This document shows, in pieces, positions 1 to 7,270 of a stretch of 39,427 bases of DNA. Source of the stretch: Streptomyces sp. sk2.1 (GTDB taxonomy: Bacteria > Actinomycetota > Actinomycetes > Streptomycetales > Streptomycetaceae); contig NZ_RDBO01000077.1 of NCBI RefSeq assembly GCF_008120935.1, positions 1,267,543 through 1,306,969 on the forward strand, read 5' to 3'. Each line of letters begins with the position of its first letter. The stretch's first letter is position 1. A program made the translations under genes and the position numbers. The notes under the pieces are model-generated. The model did no database searches. It was given only the letters and a program-made list of their open reading frames with translations, and was not told the DNA's origin.

Positions 1-1080
1 GCCGTGCGCGGCGGCACGCTCCCGGATGCCGACCAATCCCAGCCCCGAGCCGCCCCCGGGGCCCCGCCCGTCGTCGGTGACGGTGAGCGTCAACGCCTCG
101 GGCCGGTGCTCCAGCCGGACGCGGACCGTGCTCGCGTCCGCATGCCTGATCACGTTCGTCAGGGCCTCCTGCGCGATCCGGTAGACGGTCGCCTCGACCG
201 CCAGGTCCGGCGCACCGGGGTCGCCCGTGACCTCGTACGAGACCGCCGGACCACTGCCGCGCACCCGCTCCACGAGCCCCGGCAGTCCGGCCAGCGCGGG
301 CTGGGGCTCCCGCGGCGCGTCCGGCGCGCCCTCGTTCTCGCGCAGTACGCCGAGCATCCGGCGCAGCTGCGCCATCGCGTCCCGGCCCGTCTCCGAGATC
401 GCGTCGAAGGCCGCCTCGGCACGCTCCGGCGCCGTGCGGACCGCCACCGGACCGGCCTCCGCCTGCACGATCATCAGGCTCACCGCATGGGACAGGATGT
501 CGTGCATCTCCCTGGCGATCCGGGCCCGTTCGCGGGCCGCCGCCTGCTCGGCCTCGATCCGGTGCGTCAGCTCCAGCTGACGGGCCCGGTCCTCCACCGC
601 ACGCAGATACGCCTTGCGCGTCACCGTGAACCGGCCGAAGGCGTAGGCCGCCGCGAACACGAACAGGGAGAAGAGCAGCTCCCGCATGTCGTCGCCGTCG
701 AGTCCGACCGAGACCAGCACCGCCGCCACCGTGAGCACCGCGATCCCGATCCGCTTCGGCGGCGAGGAGAGCTCGGCCACCGTGTAGAACGCCACGAGAC
801 CGGTGTACGGCAGCGGCTGCCCCGGCCCGTCGACGGCGAAGGTGTACAGGGCCCCGGCGGCCATGACCGTGACGAGGACCGCGACCGGAGCCCGGCGACG
901 GGCCACCAGCGGCAGCACCATCAGGGTGGTCAGACCGTACGACGTCCACGTCGCCTCCGGCAGCTCGGGGGCGCGCGGCACGACGAACGGCATGGTCATG
1001 GCCGCCTGCACCAGCAGGGCCACTCCGATGTCCGTCCTCCACGTCCCCCGGGCGCGCGTCCACACCTCCCGCGGATCCAC
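1..1080 (-). CDS. Sensor histidine kinase, NarL/DesK class (C-terminus outside window)
   Basis: Two-component sensor kinase of the HisKA_3 class, which autophosphorylates on histidine and passes the phosphate to a NarL-type regulator. About 360 residues are visible and the 3' end is cut by the window edge. The first ~150 residues hold roughly five hydrophobic membrane segments with no large extracellular domain. A short coiled linker follows, then the phosphoacceptor box MHDILSHAVSLM with His193, the N-box EALTNVIRHA with Asn309, and a G-box DDGRGPGGGSGLGLVGIRE. The chosen GTG start shares one base with the TAG stop of the methyltransferase gene (TAGTG), and GGAAG lies five bases upstream, so the two are probably translationally coupled. 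The partner regulator is expected beyond the left edge. The signal cannot be read from the sequence. An upstream start inside the methyltransferase gene is possible but less likely. Confidence 0.88.
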   Translation of the reverse strand, partial: MDPREVWTRARGTWRTDIGVALLVQAAMTMPFVVPRAPELPEATWTSYGLTTLMVLPLVARRRAPVAVLVTVMAAGALYTFAVDGPGQPLPYTGLVAFYTVAELSSPPKRIGIAVLTVAAVLVSVGLDGDDMRELLFSLFVFAAAYAFGRFTVTRKAYLRAVEDRARQLELTHRIEAEQAAARERARIAREMHDILSHAVSLMIVQAEAGPVAVRTAPERAEAAFDAISETGRDAMAQLRRMLGVLRENEGAPDAPREPQPALAGLPGLVERVRGSGPAVSYEVTGDPGAPDLAVEATVYRIAQEALTNVIRHADASTVRVRLEHRPEALTLTVTDDGRGPGGGSGLGLVGIRERAAAHG

Positions 1081-1880
1081 TACGGCTTCCGGGCCACCGC
1101 GCCGAACTGGGCGACCAGCGGCGCCCACGGCTCCGCGCGCCAGCGCGCGCACGACACGATGCCCGGCTCCAGGAGGTGGAGTCCGGTCAGGAACGTGGCG
1201 AACTCGGCGCGGCCGCGGGCGGTGATCGGCGGGGTGGCGTTCTCGTTCCAGAACCGCATCGCCGCCTCGTTGCCCTCGCCGCCCAGCTCCAGCGTCGGAT
1301 GGGTCAGCACCAGATGGCTGCCGGACGGCACCGCGTCCATCAGCGTCCGTACGATGTGCCGGGCCTCGTCCGTGTCCAGGACGAAGTTGAGGATGCCGAG
1401 CAGCAGGACGGCGACCGGCTTCTCCAGGTCCAGCGTCGGCTCGGCCGTCCGGAGGATCTCCTCCGGACGGCGGGCGTCCGCTTCGACGTACGCGGTCGCG
1501 CCCTCCGGGGAGCTGGTGAGCAGCGCACGGGCGTGCGCCAGCACGATCGGGTCGTTGTCGACGTACACGACGCGGGAGCCGGGGGCGGTGTGCTGGGCGA
1601 CCTCATGGGTGTTCCCGGCGGTCGGCAGACCGGTGCCGATGTCCAGGAACTGCCCGATCCCCACGTCACCGGCCAGATGACGGACGGCGCGCCCCAGGAA
1701 CTCCCGGTCGGCGCGCGCGACTTCGCCGATGCTCGGGTACATGGCGGTGACCCGGTCGCCGACCTCGCGGTCCACGGGGTAGTTGTCCCGGCCGCCCAGC
1801 CAGTGGTTCCAGACCCGCGCGTTGTGGGCGACGTCGGGGCGGACGCGGTCGGGAAGGGGGTCGGTGCGGGCGTCGGTCAC
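1080..1880 (-). CDS. SAM-dependent methyltransferase, DUF574 family
   Basis: A 266-residue member of the actinobacterial S-adenosylmethionine methyltransferase family once called DUF574. Family marks are the N-terminal segment with VWNHWLGGRDNYPVDRE, the SAM-binding loop FLDIGTGLPTAGNTHEVAQ, and the acidic strand end VVYVDNDPIVLAHARAL that would bind the ribose hydroxyls. The substrate is unknown for the family, which is greatly expanded in Streptomyces, so no reaction beyond methyl transfer can be named. The GTG start has GAGGAG seven bases upstream. It lies 82 bases downstream of the phosphodiesterase gene on the same strand, and its stop overlaps the histidine kinase start by one base. This links it to the kinase, an unusual partner. 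Confidence 0.9.
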   Translation of the reverse strand: MTDARTDPLPDRVRPDVAHNARVWNHWLGGRDNYPVDREVGDRVTAMYPSIGEVARADREFLGRAVRHLAGDVGIGQFLDIGTGLPTAGNTHEVAQHTAPGSRVVYVDNDPIVLAHARALLTSSPEGATAYVEADARRPEEILRTAEPTLDLEKPVAVLLLGILNFVLDTDEARHIVRTLMDAVPSGSHLVLTHPTLELGGEGNEAAMRFWNENATPPITARGRAEFATFLTGLHLLEPGIVSCARWRAEPWAPLVAQFGAVARKP

Positions 1881-1962
1881 GGTTCTGCTCCTCGGGCCGG
1901 CCGGTGATCGGGGGGAGGGGAGGGAAGAAGGGGACAGGAGTGCCGTCCATGATGCCGGACGG

Positions 1963-2667
1963 TCAAGCGGGGCCGGTGGCCGAGGAGTTGGCGAGGACGC
2001 CGCGCAGGACGTCCACCCGGTTGGTGGTGATCGAGTCGACGCCCCGCCGGACGAGGCGGCGCATGACGGGGGCGGTGTCCACCGTCCAGGCGGACACCAG
2101 CAGTCCGTCCCGGTGCAGACGGTCCGTCAGATCGCGGTGCACCAGGCCGAACCGGTAGTTCAGCCAGCGCGGCCGCACCGCGTCGAGCAGCGCCGGGCCC
2201 GGCGGCTCGGACGACGTCCAGGTCAGGGCGATCTCGGCGGCGGGATCGGCGGCGCGCACCCGCAGCATCGCCTCGGGGCCCGCGCAGTAGTACACCCGCT
2301 CCGCGGCTCCGCACCCGTGCACCGCGGCGACGGTCCGCGCCACGGAGCCGTCGGTGGAGCCGGGCAGATCGATCATGACGCGCTGCGCCCCGGCGGCGAG
2401 CAGCGCCTCGCGCAGCGTGGGCACACCGCCGCGGGTCAGCCCGGTGAGCTCGGCCCGGGTCAGCCGGTCCAGCCGCAGGTCATGGCCCCACAACCGCTTC
2501 AGCGTGGCGTCGTGCAGCAGGACCGGCACCCCGTCGCGGGTGACCCGCACGTCGATCTCGACCGCGTCCGCCCCCTGTGCGAGGGCGGAGCGGATCGAGG
2601 GAAGCGTGTTCTCGCGGACCCGGTAGGGGTCGCCGCGGTGCGCCACGGCGGTGACTGAGGTGGCCAT
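1963..2667 (-). CDS. Glycerophosphodiester phosphodiesterase family protein
   Basis: A compact 234-residue TIM-barrel GDPD, cytoplasmic because no signal peptide is present. The family hydrolyses deacylated phospholipids (glycerophosphodiesters) to glycerol-3-phosphate and an alcohol. Active-site signatures are present in order: HRGDP (His10, Arg11), REN, the metal-binding pair VEIDVRVTRDG (Glu38, Asp40) and HDATL (His52). The third metal ligand is usually Glu in an E-x-K motif after the next strand; here the strand reads VMIDLPGS, so Asp may take that role and the Lys is absent. The ATG start has no good Shine-Dalgarno, which would fit a leaderless or reinitiated message. It sits between adenosine deaminase and the methyltransferase on the same strand. 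Confidence 0.88.
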   Translation of the reverse strand: MATSVTAVAHRGDPYRVRENTLPSIRSALAQGADAVEIDVRVTRDGVPVLLHDATLKRLWGHDLRLDRLTRAELTGLTRGGVPTLREALLAAGAQRVMIDLPGSTDGSVARTVAAVHGCGAAERVYYCAGPEAMLRVRAADPAAEIALTWTSSEPPGPALLDAVRPRWLNYRFGLVHRDLTDRLHRDGLLVSAWTVDTAPVMRRLVRRGVDSITTNRVDVLRGVLANSSATGPA

Positions 2668-2710
2668 GGGGTCATTGTGACCACCGGGACCCCCGTCCGC
2701 GCCCCGGCCG

Positions 2711-2802
2711 ACTCACCGACCGGTACGCGCCGACGGGCTCACCGGCCGGCGCGTACCACCGGGCTCACCGGCCGGAGTGTTCCAGCCGGTTCACCGGCCG
2801 GC
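2711..2802. repeat. Degenerate tandem copies of the adenosine deaminase gene 3' end
   Basis: Four imperfect units of about 26 bp, each carrying a version of TCACCGGCCGG, start near 2712, 2738, 2764 and 2790. The last unit is the true 3' end of the deaminase gene, coding Glu-Arg-Ala-Gly-Arg-stop on the minus strand. The other three are decayed copies downstream of it, each still carrying the stop. This fills most of the gap before the phosphodiesterase gene. Confidence 0.75.
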
Positions 2803-3825
2803 GCGCTCCAGCCAGCTCGCCGTGTACGTGTCGATCTCGGCGGCCAGCGCCCGCTTGCCGGCCGGGTCGAGGTACGAGGCCTCGACCGCGTTCTTCGCCA
2901 GCCCGGCGAGCCCGCGCTCGTCCAGGTCGAGCAGCCGGGCGGCCACCGCGTACTCGTTGTTGAGGTCGGTGCCGAACATCGGCGGGTCGTCGCTGTTGAT
3001 GGTGACCAGGACACCGGCCCGCACCATCTCCCGGACCGGGTGCCGGTCGATGTCGGCCACGGCGCGGGTCGCGATGTTCGAGGTCGGACAGACCTCCAGC
3101 GGGATGCGGTGCTCGGCGAGGTGGGCCAGCAGCTTCGGGTCCTGGACGGAGTTGGTGCCGTGGCCGATGCGCTCGGCGCGCAGATGGGTCAGCGCGTCCC
3201 AGACGGTCTGCGGCCCGGTGGTCTCCCCGGCGTGCGGCACGGAGTGCAGGCCCGCGGCGATCGCGCGGTCGAAGTAGGGCTTGAACTGCGGGCGCCCCAC
3301 CCCGACCTCCGGACCGCCGAGCCCGAAGGAGACGAGCCCCTCGGGCCGCAGGTCCACGGCGAGCCGGGCGGTCTCCTCGGCGGACTGGAGCCCGGCCTCG
3401 CCGGGGATGTCGAAGCACCAGCGCAGCACGACGCCCAGCTCGGCCTCGGCGGCCTTGCGGGCGTCCTCTATCGCCTCCATGAACGCCTGCTCGGGGATGC
3501 CGCGCCGGGTCGAGGAGTACGGCGTCACCGTCAGCTCCGCGTACCGGATGTTCTGCCGCGCCATGTCGCGGGCGACCTCGAAGGTCAGCAGGCGGACGTC
3601 CTCCGGGGTGCGGATCAGGTCCACGACGGAGAGGTACACCTCGATGAAGTGCCCGAAGTCCGTGAAGGTGAAGTAGTCGGCCAGCGCCTCGGGGTCGGTG
3701 GGGACCTTGGAGTCGGGGTGGTGCGCGGCCAGCTCCGCGACGATGCGGGGAGAGGCGGACCCGACGTGGTGGACGTGCAGTTCCGCCTTGGGAAGCCCCG
3801 CGATGAAGGGGCGCAGTTCGGACAT
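2791..3825 (-). CDS. add: Adenosine deaminase
   Basis: A 344-residue zinc-dependent adenosine deaminase converting adenosine or deoxyadenosine to inosine in purine salvage. Metal and catalytic motifs are all visible: HVH near the N-terminus (His17, His19), the HAGE motif with catalytic Glu in SVPHAGETTG, the GHGT motif, and the zinc-binding Asp pair in TINSDDPPMFGT. Just after HVH the usual LEG is replaced by HVG, a variant also usual in one Streptomyces branch of the family. The ATG start has GGAGAG six bases upstream. Length is normal for the family. It heads the minus-strand run and is divergent from the DUF4190 gene. An aminodeoxyfutalosine or adenine deaminase activity cannot be excluded from sequence alone. 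Confidence 0.92.
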   Translation of the reverse strand: MSELRPFIAGLPKAELHVHHVGSASPRIVAELAAHHPDSKVPTDPEALADYFTFTDFGHFIEVYLSVVDLIRTPEDVRLLTFEVARDMARQNIRYAELTVTPYSSTRRGIPEQAFMEAIEDARKAAEAELGVVLRWCFDIPGEAGLQSAEETARLAVDLRPEGLVSFGLGGPEVGVGRPQFKPYFDRAIAAGLHSVPHAGETTGPQTVWDALTHLRAERIGHGTNSVQDPKLLAHLAEHRIPLEVCPTSNIATRAVADIDRHPVREMVRAGVLVTINSDDPPMFGTDLNNEYAVAARLLDLDERGLAGLAKNAVEASYLDPAGKRALAAEIDTYTASWLERAGR

Positions 3826-3957
3826 CGGACTCTCCGGGGCGTGGGACGACGGGCTGCCGGGCGCGGTCGGCCGGGCAGGGGACGGGCATCATCGTAGGCC
3901 GGGTCCGCAGGTGAACAGGCGGGCCGTAGCATGACGGGACCACGATGGGGGAGGCAT

Positions 3958-4686
3958 ATGTCAGACAACACAGAGCAGCCCGAGGGCGGGGGCGCGCCGC
4001 GGGATCCGTGGGCCGCGCCCGACGGCAGGGTCCCGCTGGACAAGAAGGTTCCGCTGGACAAGCCGGCCGGCGACACCCGTCCGCCCGCCGTGCACAGCCA
4101 GCCGACGGTCACCTCGATGCCGGGCGTCGGGGACGGCCCCGCGCCGGCCGACGCGCCGCCGCCGGGGTTCGGATCGCCCGACGGGCCCGGGCCGGTACCC
4201 GGCGAGGTGCCGCCGCCCCCGGTCGGCCCCAACGGACCGGGGCAGCAGTTCCCGCCGCCTGCGGGCCAGTACGGCTACCCGGCCGCACAGCCGCAGTACG
4301 GGTATCCGGGATACCCGGGATACCCCGGATACCCCCAGGCGCCGTGGGGCCCGCCGCCCGCGAACGGGATGGGCACGGCGGCCATGGTGCTCGGCATCCT
4401 GGCCGTCTGCATGTTCTGCGTCTACGGGATCCCGAGCCTGATCCTGGGCGTACTGGCCCTGATCTTCGGCATCCTGGGCCGCAAGCGGGTGCAGCGCGGT
4501 GAGGCGACCAACAGCGGCCAGGCGCTCGCCGGGATCATCATGGGGTCCATCGGCATCGCCTTCGGCGTGGCGATCATCAGCTTCTTCATCTGGCTGTTCG
4601 CCACCCACGCCGACGAGTTCGACGACAACACCGTCTACGAGGACGACCCGTACGCCACGTCCCTGGTCGTCGACGTCACGCGGTAG
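3958..4686 (+). CDS. Proline-rich DUF4190 membrane protein
   Basis: A 242-residue protein with two parts. The first ~140 residues are low-complexity and rich in Pro, Gly, Gln and Tyr, ending in a run of GYP repeats encoded by a near-perfect 9-bp repeat around 4300-4335. The rest is a DUF4190 domain with two hydrophobic segments: MGTAAMVLGILAVCMFCVYG running through LILGVLALIFGILGRK, then ALAGIIMGSIGIAFGVAII. An acidic tail follows (DEFDDNTVYEDDP). The role is unknown; such proteins are common in Streptomyces membranes and the tail probably extends into solution. The ATG at 3958 is preceded by GGGGAGG only three bases away, which decides this start over an upstream in-frame ATG at 3931. It is transcribed away from adenosine deaminase and ends at a strong hairpin. 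Confidence 0.82.
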   Translation: MSDNTEQPEGGGAPRDPWAAPDGRVPLDKKVPLDKPAGDTRPPAVHSQPTVTSMPGVGDGPAPADAPPPGFGSPDGPGPVPGEVPPPPVGPNGPGQQFPPPAGQYGYPAAQPQYGYPGYPGYPGYPQAPWGPPPANGMGTAAMVLGILAVCMFCVYGIPSLILGVLALIFGILGRKRVQRGEATNSGQALAGIIMGSIGIAFGVAIISFFIWLFATHADEFDDNTVYEDDPYATSLVVDVTR

Positions 4687-4723
4687 CGGCCAACCGGCAC
4701 CGGACCGACGGCGCACCCCTTCC

Positions 4724-4768
4724 CGACGGCCGTGCGGGCCGGGCCCCGGCCCTCCCGCACGGCCGTCG
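4724..4768. terminator. 15-bp stem terminator between convergent genes
   Basis: Perfect 15-bp inverted repeat (CGACGGCCGTGCGGG and its complement) around a 15-base GC-rich loop. It starts 38 bases after the DUF4190 stop, in the gap it shares with the convergent NADAR gene, so it probably ends transcription from the left and perhaps from both sides. Confidence 0.75.
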
Positions 4769-4822
4769 CGCCGTACCGGGACCGGGGGCGACCCGCCGCC
4801 GCGCAAGGACCGCCGCCTCCGC

Positions 4823-4974
4823 GGACGTCCAGCAGTCCCGCCTGCATGGACGTCCAGCAGTCCCGGCCCCCTCGGGCCGCCCGCAGTCCCGGCCCGACCG
4901 GCCGTTCCCCGCAGACGTCCGGCAGCCCCGGCCGTTCCCCGCGGTGCCCCGGCCCTCTCAGGCCGCCCGCAGTC
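4823..4974. repeat. Interleaved decayed direct repeats downstream of the NADAR gene
   Basis: Several direct repeats crowd this gap. GGACGTCCAGCAGTCCCG is exact at 4823-4840 and 4848-4865, with a degenerate third copy at 4913-4930. CCGGCCGTTCCCCGC is exact at 4898-4912 and 4928-4942. GGCCGCCCGCAGTC is exact at 4875-4888 and 4961-4974. The last copy lies within the final codons of the NADAR gene, so an approximately 86-bp unit including the gene's 3' end seems to have duplicated and decayed. No gene is seen here. Confidence 0.75.
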
Positions 4975-5524
4975 GCGTCCGGGCGTCCATCAGCGCGAAT
5001 CCCAGCAGGTTCAGCCCCCGCCAGGTCGCCGGGGCGGCCGCCCGGGGGTCGTCCGCCGCCAGACCTATGCCCCAGATCCGGTCCATCGGGCTCGCCTCGA
5101 CCAGTACCCGGTCCCCGGTGTTCAGCAGGAACTCCCGCAGCTCCGGGTCGGCGGCGAACTTGTGCACACTGCCGGCCACCACCAGCCCGTACCGCTCGCG
5201 CTCCCACACCGCGTCGTCGAAACCGCGGACCAGCCGGCCCACCTTCTTCGCCACCGCGGGGCTCTTCGCCGCCACCGCCGCGGCCTCTGACTCCGCGTCG
5301 CCGAACAGGCGCGCCTTGCCCGCCATCATCCAGTGCTCGGCCGACGCGTACGTCACGCCGTCGACCGTGAAACGCGACGGCCACCACTGACTGAGGCAGC
5401 TCGCGCCGATACGGCCGTCGGGCCGCGGACGGTGTCCCCAGAAGTGCAGGTACTTCACCTTCTCCCCGCGCGCTACCCGCGCCAGAAGATCGTCCATGTG
5501 TTCCATGACATGCGATTCTGGCAT
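4958..5524 (-). CDS. NADAR family protein (YbiA/RibX-like)
   Basis: A 188-residue NADAR-domain protein. Characterised relatives cleave N-glycosidic bonds, either of riboflavin-pathway intermediates (damage control) or of ADP-ribose adducts. Family signatures are YLHFWGHRP near the N-terminus, LSQWWPSRFTVDGVTYASAEHWMMAGKARLFGD, and the C-terminal PMDRIWGIGLAADDP followed by GLNLLGFALMDAR. The conserved Glu in SAEHWMM and the Trp-Gly-Ile-Gly-Leu block are intact, so it is probably active. Three in-frame starts are possible (5524, 5506, 5497) and none has a clear Shine-Dalgarno; the longest is given. It is divergent from the aldehyde dehydrogenase operon. The substrate cannot be told from sequence. 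Confidence 0.85.
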   Translation of the reverse strand: MPESHVMEHMDDLLARVARGEKVKYLHFWGHRPRPDGRIGASCLSQWWPSRFTVDGVTYASAEHWMMAGKARLFGDAESEAAAVAAKSPAVAKKVGRLVRGFDDAVWERERYGLVVAGSVHKFAADPELREFLLNTGDRVLVEASPMDRIWGIGLAADDPRAAAPATWRGLNLLGFALMDARTRLRAA

Positions 5525-5579
5525 TCGCCACTGACACTACGTACGGGGAATTCCGCACTGACGCGACACATGGTCGACA

Positions 5580-5615
5580 GATTCCGTTGCGTAACCAAAA
5601 GGCAACAACGGAATC
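5580..5615. promoter_or_regulatory. 10-bp inverted repeat upstream of the polyamine operon
   Basis: GATTCCGTTG at 5580-5589 and its exact complement CAACGGAATC at 5606-5615, separated by 16 bases that are unusually AT-rich for this genome (including CCAAAAGG). It lies between the divergent NADAR and aldehyde dehydrogenase genes, about 100 bases before the dehydrogenase ATG. The arms also contain nested GTTGC/GCAAC and CAACA/TTGTTG pairs. It is best read as a regulator-binding operator or an RNA hairpin in the leader. The cognate protein is unknown; the PucR-type regulator encoded at 20669-22243 is one candidate. Confidence 0.55.
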
Positions 5616-5714
5616 ACTTGTTGGGGTGGATGGCCTCTGTCAGGATCGGCACTCAAATCGAGCAGAGACTACGCCGCCCCCGTGTTTCCGGGGCACGCGG
5701 CGGAGGAGAGCGTC

Positions 5715-7229
5715 ATGGGCAACGGCATCCAGGTGCGGGACCGCTTCGCGGACGGCGCACAGTACATCGGCGGAAAGCTGCGGTCCGGAACATCGGGGCG
5801 CCGGCACGACGTGGTGAATCCCGCGACGGGCGAGACCGTCTACAGCTACGAGCTGGCGGGCACCGCGGACGTGGACGCCGCCGTGGCCGCCGCGCGCGAG
5901 GCGTTCCCCGGCTGGTCGGGCGCGACGCCCGCCGAGCGGGCCGAGGCGATGCACCGCTTCGCCGCCGTACTCGCCGAGCAGGCCGACGACTTCGCGTACG
6001 TGGAGTCGCTCCAGTGCGGCAAGCCGATCAAGCTGTCCACCGAGTTCGACGTGCCCGGCACCGTCGACAACACCTCCTTCTTCGCCGGCGCCGCCCGCCA
6101 TCTGGAGGGCAAGTCGGCCGCCGAGTACGACGGCGACCACACCTCGTACGTACGCCGTGAGGCGATCGGCGTCATCGGCTCCATCGCCCCCTGGAACTAC
6201 CCGCTCCAGATGGCCGCCTGGAAGGTCCTCCCGGCCATCGCCGCAGGCAACACCATCGTGCTGAAGCCCGCCGAGATCACCCCGTTGACCTCGCTGATGT
6301 TCGCCCAGGCGGCCACGGAGGCGGGCATCCCCGACGGCGTGATCAACATCGTCACCGGTGCGGGCAAGGAGGCCGGCGAGCACCTGGTCGGCCACCCGGA
6401 CGTGGTCATGACCTCCTTCACCGGCTCCACCGCCGTCGGCAAGCGGGTCGCGGAGATCGCCACCTCCACCGTCAAGCGCCTCCACCTCGAACTCGGCGGC
6501 AAGGCCCCCTTCGTGGTCTTCGACGACGCCGACCTCGACGCCGCGGTCAACGGCGCCGTCGCCGGGGCACTCATCAACACCGGTCAGGACTGCACCGCCG
6601 CCACCCGCGCCTACGTCCAGCGCCCGCTGTACGACGCCTTCGTACGGGGCGTCGCCGAGCTGATGGAGACCGTCCGGCTCGGCGACCCCTTCGACCCGCA
6701 CACCGACCTCGGTCCGCTGATCAGCCATGCCCAGCGGGACCGGGTCGCCGGATTCGTCGAGCGCGCCCGCGCGTACGCCACCGTCGTCACCGGCGGCGAG
6801 GCCCCCGGCGGCGAACTGGCCGACGGCGCCTACTACCGGCCCACCCTCGTCGCCGACGCCGCCCAGGACAGCGAGATCGTCCAGTCGGAGATCTTCGGCC
6901 CGGTCCTGGTCGTGCTGCCCTTCGACAGCGACGACGAGGGCATCCGCCTGGCCAACGACACCCCGTACGGGCTCGCCGCCTCCGCCTGGAGCCGCGACCT
7001 GTACCGCGCCAACCGTGCCACCCGCGAGATCAAGGCGGGCTGCGTCTGGGTCAACGACCACATCCCGATCATCAGCGAGATGCCGCACGGCGGATACAAG
7101 GCCAGCGGCTTCGGCAAGGACATGTCCTCGTACTCCTTCGAGGAGTACACGCAGGTCAAGCACGTCATGTACGACAACACCGCGGTCGTCCGCAAGGACT
7201 GGCACCGCACGATCTTCGGGGACCGATAA
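5715..7229 (+). CDS. Aldehyde dehydrogenase, probable gamma-aminobutyraldehyde type
   Basis: A 504-residue NAD(P)-dependent aldehyde dehydrogenase. The oxyanion Asn161 lies in APWNYPLQ, the general base Glu259 in HLELGGKAP, and the catalytic Cys293 in NTGQDCTAATR. FTGSTAVGKR marks the cofactor fold. Family resemblance to betaine-aldehyde and aminobutyraldehyde dehydrogenases, plus its place at the head of a putrescine-type ABC transporter and amine oxidase operon, suggests it oxidises 4-aminobutanal (or its gamma-glutamyl form) to GABA. The ATG at 5715 is chosen because GGAGGAG precedes it; an in-frame ATG at 5682 lacks one. The next gene starts 41 bases after its stop. Substrate assignment is inference from context; a betaine-aldehyde role is the main alternative. 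Confidence 0.88.
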   Translation: MGNGIQVRDRFADGAQYIGGKLRSGTSGRRHDVVNPATGETVYSYELAGTADVDAAVAAAREAFPGWSGATPAERAEAMHRFAAVLAEQADDFAYVESLQCGKPIKLSTEFDVPGTVDNTSFFAGAARHLEGKSAAEYDGDHTSYVRREAIGVIGSIAPWNYPLQMAAWKVLPAIAAGNTIVLKPAEITPLTSLMFAQAATEAGIPDGVINIVTGAGKEAGEHLVGHPDVVMTSFTGSTAVGKRVAEIATSTVKRLHLELGGKAPFVVFDDADLDAAVNGAVAGALINTGQDCTAATRAYVQRPLYDAFVRGVAELMETVRLGDPFDPHTDLGPLISHAQRDRVAGFVERARAYATVVTGGEAPGGELADGAYYRPTLVADAAQDSEIVQSEIFGPVLVVLPFDSDDEGIRLANDTPYGLAASAWSRDLYRANRATREIKAGCVWVNDHIPIISEMPHGGYKASGFGKDMSSYSFEEYTQVKHVMYDNTAVVRKDWHRTIFGDR

Positions 7230-7270
7230 ACCGGCCGACCCCGGCCCCACACACCCGAAAGGGCAACGGC

